NCBI RefSeq assembly: GCF_021018895.1
Contig: NC_079377.1
Span: 16,663,501-16,727,500, forward strand
Direction of reading: 5' to 3'
DNA: 64,000 nt
DNA from: Seriola aureovittata
Taxonomy: Eukaryota > Chordata > Actinopteri > Carangiformes > Carangidae
Position numbers and translations under genes: made by a program. This document shows, piece by piece, positions 61,286 to 64,000 of this stretch (position 1 is the stretch's first letter; each line of letters begins with the position of its first letter). A model generated the notes under the pieces. It was not told where the DNA came from and made no database searches. It was given only the letters and a program-made list of their open reading frames with translations.

Positions 61286-61839
61286 CTACTCAAATTACTT
61301 ACAGCTTAAGTAACATGTATTTCAATATTGTTCAATTACCCAACAAGGTAAAACAAACAAAGGGGTGCCTCTTAAAAGTCTAACATCAAAAAGGTAAAAA
61401 TGAGCTAAACCTAAACCACCACAGCCACAAAAGGCTATTAAAATGAAACGATAAACATATTATGTCAAAAAAGCATTTTTACAACAACTGATCCCCCATT
61501 GTCTCACTGCTCATGACTGAGCACCAGAGTTTGCTAAAATTAGATAAAATGACATTTTTTATTGGTAATGAAATACAAAGCCAATGTTGGAAATGAAGAG
61601 GTGCACTATTAGCAAGCTAACATTAGTTATCTCAACTGTAACTTAAGGGAAAACCTAGAAACTAGCTAACATTAGTGTTAATCTGTAGATACTTGACACA
61701 ATCTAATTCAGAAACACAGATGGTAGGAAAGTAAAGTGTATTAAACATGCTAGATAGTAAGCTACTGCTGTTTACAGACGCCCCTATTCCACCACCTAAT
61801 TCGAACCCTGCTATAATGTTTGCCACAAAAACAAAGTGT

Positions 61840-62012
61840 AGCGGAGGTTGGTGGGGATGTCATTAGGAGATTGCCAAAAAAATTCACAGGGGAACCACGA
61901 ATGTCAGTATCAAATTTGATAGCAATCTATCATATCTATCATTGTCAAAATCACAAATATCAACCTGCTGATGGCGCTAAAGGAAAGGTCAGGGGATCAC
62001 CAGAGTCAGTAG
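61840..62012 (+). repeat. Family C repeat fragment
   Basis: It contains CGAATGTCAGTATCAAATTT, TATCAACCTGCTGATGGCGC and GGTCAGGGGATCACCAGAGT, the same blocks as at 35240 but covering a different part of the family unit. Divergence suggests an old insertion. Confidence 0.6.
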
Positions 62013-62339
62013 GAGGACACTGGGTGAGAGGCAGCATATTCTCTGGACAGGTTGACAGGCGGCTCACAAGGTTCAGACATAGAGAGACAAGCAATCACAA
62101 CCGCAGTTTTTATTCCAGTTCACCTGACCTGAGCTCACCATCTTCGACCACTTCACCACTTGGTTCCACGTGTTGAAAACTTAACTTGAAGCCCACCTCA
62201 GCTGATATAGATCAACACATGCCTTGCATCACTTCTTGCCAACAATGTGCAAAGACAAAAAAATAAAAATAAATTCATGTATACTTCCAAAGAAGTATCT
62301 TTTCGACATATAATAAGGAACAGATCCCCTCCTGCTTTG

Positions 62340-62900
62340 CTTCATTAGATAATTCAAACATTTTTGGTGCTTTTTCGTGTTTGTGCTTTACATTTTACAT
62401 CAAGGAAATTACAAAGAAAGGCATCTGCAATTACAGCTCTCCCTCGGTCATTGTTATCAAGTGTTTTCACTTGACAGTAATTCTCCTTTTCACAGGACAT
62501 GAGCCTGCTTGTTCATTTGAACTCTGTGAGAGAGGCTTATTCATGTGTAACCACCGTTCTCCAGAAAGTGGCTCCATTGTCTCCAGATCTTTTCACTGCT
62601 GAAGTCTCTCCTAATGAAATGACTTGATGGATTTTGCCTAAGCCATGGGCTCTTAGCTGGCTGAAACAATGATTGCATGGATCAGTTTTGTTCTCTGTCC
62701 TGCTGATAGATTCCCAATCTCTCCCAATGGGTTTTTGCTGGCCCTTATAATGGCAATCTCCTTACATTTCTCTTTTAGATTTCCTCTGTGGTTGAGGGTA
62801 TTGACCGGATCAGGACTGGAAAAAGACAAATATGGTCCCTGAGCTACAGTCACATCCTGTTGCATTTGAACGTCACCACATTGTGCCACTCAGCATTAGC
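62340..62900. promoter_or_regulatory. candidate conserved non-coding element
   Basis: A long repeat-free, balanced block with AGACAAATATGG, CAATGATTGC and CATTTGAACG sites. Several short frames cross it without domain features. It may belong to the next gene outside the window. Confidence 0.22.
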
Positions 62901-63676
62901 GGATATTCTGTTTTTTTCTCCCAGGGCATGAAACTGTGAAAGCTATCCATAGAAATAAAACACAACCCTGAGTGTTGTCTCCACTTTTTCTTTACCTCTA
63001 ACATTCTCTGAGCTCTTACTCAAAAAAGGATATGTCCTCCCTGTGTCAGTTAAGATGTGCCACTCTTTGGTCTCAATTATTGTCTGAAGAGATTTCTAAT
63101 GGTACCTCATGTCAGAGTAGGTCTTTTTGGCATATTTTTTTTTATCACACACACACCCTTCACTGCAGCTGACAGCAGGGTAATGAAAAAGGTGGATTCA
63201 CCTGTCAGATGTAGTTCATGGCATCAGCTCATAGCCCGAGGTTTATCTGAGGGTTTTATAGCAAAATGACACAGGGCAAAGGTGCAATGGTGTGTTTATT
63301 GATGGTGGGTAGATAGGAAAAGTGGCAGTGAATGGATATGAGATTGAAAACAACAGTTTTCATAGAATAGTTACATTATTGTAGTGCCACACTAGCACTA
63401 ATTACTGCAATTATTGTCAGTGAAAAATAAAGTCAAAGACTTTAAAAGAGCGAAAGAAATGGATCTCACAGAATTTAAAGTGACACACTGTCGAGTCAAG
63501 TAAATGGATTTTGGAAAGTTGAGAGTCTGCGTGCAGAGCTCCATCAATGAAGGTGGAGGCTGCTGTCTGAATATGTGCCTTGTATACTGGGCAGCACTGG
63601 TAAACATGGGCAGCATGCTAACTGGAGACACAGCGTTTGTCACACTTAGCTTGCTATCAGTTTGTCTGAATCTGAC

Positions 63677-63905
63677 TTAACCTCCTAGGACCTGGCGTCC
63701 ACATATGTGGACCTCACATTTTGGGTTCTCTAGACCAAAATACTAACTTTTTCTCAACAAGGGCCTGGTGACCACATATGAGGATATTATACTGCCACTC
63801 AGTAATCGAAATTTAAAACTAATGTCCTCATATGTGGACATCATTTTTCTCAGGTCCCAATCAGCCTATATAGCAAAGAATAGAGCTCGGGTCTTAGGAG
63901 GTTAA
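63677..63905. mobile_element. TTAA-flanked MITE (piggyBac-like)
   Basis: The element is bounded by TTAA on both sides (63677-63680 and 63902-63905). Inside, CCTCCTAGGACC at the left and GGTCTTAGGAGG at the right form 12-bp terminal inverted repeats with one mismatch. TTAA target duplication is the mark of the piggyBac superfamily. Internal CCACATATGTGG and CCTCATATGTGGACAT units add sub-terminal palindromes. It is 229 bp with no coding capacity. Confidence 0.72.
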
Positions 63906-64000
63906 ACAAGGTATTCAGATGTAGCTGTGCTGTAGCTGGTGTGTTTCACTCCCTCTGCCCACTTTATATCACATGCACAAGCTGTTGCTGGGAGCTCTTT

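Overview
This is nuclear DNA of a ray-finned fish, most likely a percomorph teleost. The evidence is spliced vertebrate genes with GT-AG introns, long CA/TG microsatellites, and many short interspersed elements of types that are common in percomorph genomes. There are no bacterial or viral gene clusters, and most of the window is non-coding.

Two protein-coding genes are well supported, both on the + strand. nkx1-2 (24588-26817) has two coding exons and encodes a 276-residue NK1-class homeodomain repressor. Its N-terminal EH1-like Groucho-binding motif is in exon 1 and the complete homeodomain is in exon 2. chst15 (47944-54659) has seven coding exons and encodes a 536-residue Golgi type II membrane sulfotransferase (N-acetylgalactosamine 4-sulfate 6-O-sulfotransferase, acting on chondroitin sulfate). 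All exon junctions keep the reading frame. A CpG-rich block at about 37.4-37.8 kb, with CCAAT boxes and a good splice donor, is the best candidate for the chst15 promoter and first non-coding exon. A further leader exon is likely at 47748-47854.

Layout: 1-24 kb is a gene-free flank upstream of nkx1-2, with several MITE-type repeats, four long dinucleotide arrays and some repeat-free stretches that look like regulatory DNA (best: 19395-19800, rich in TAAT/ATTA homeodomain core sites). 24.2-27.4 kb is nkx1-2. 27.4-37.3 kb is intergenic, with repeats and candidate conserved elements. 37.3-54.9 kb is chst15, with a long 5' intron and an inverted-repeat element plus a G-run tract in its second coding intron. 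54.9-64 kb is gene-free and ends with a short TTAA-flanked element.

The two genes do not act in one pathway. Their adjacency and shared orientation match what I recall of the human 10q26 neighbourhood (NKX1-2, OAT, CHST15), except that no OAT coding sequence is visible between them here. Conserved non-coding element calls are inferences from composition only, because no alignment could be made.
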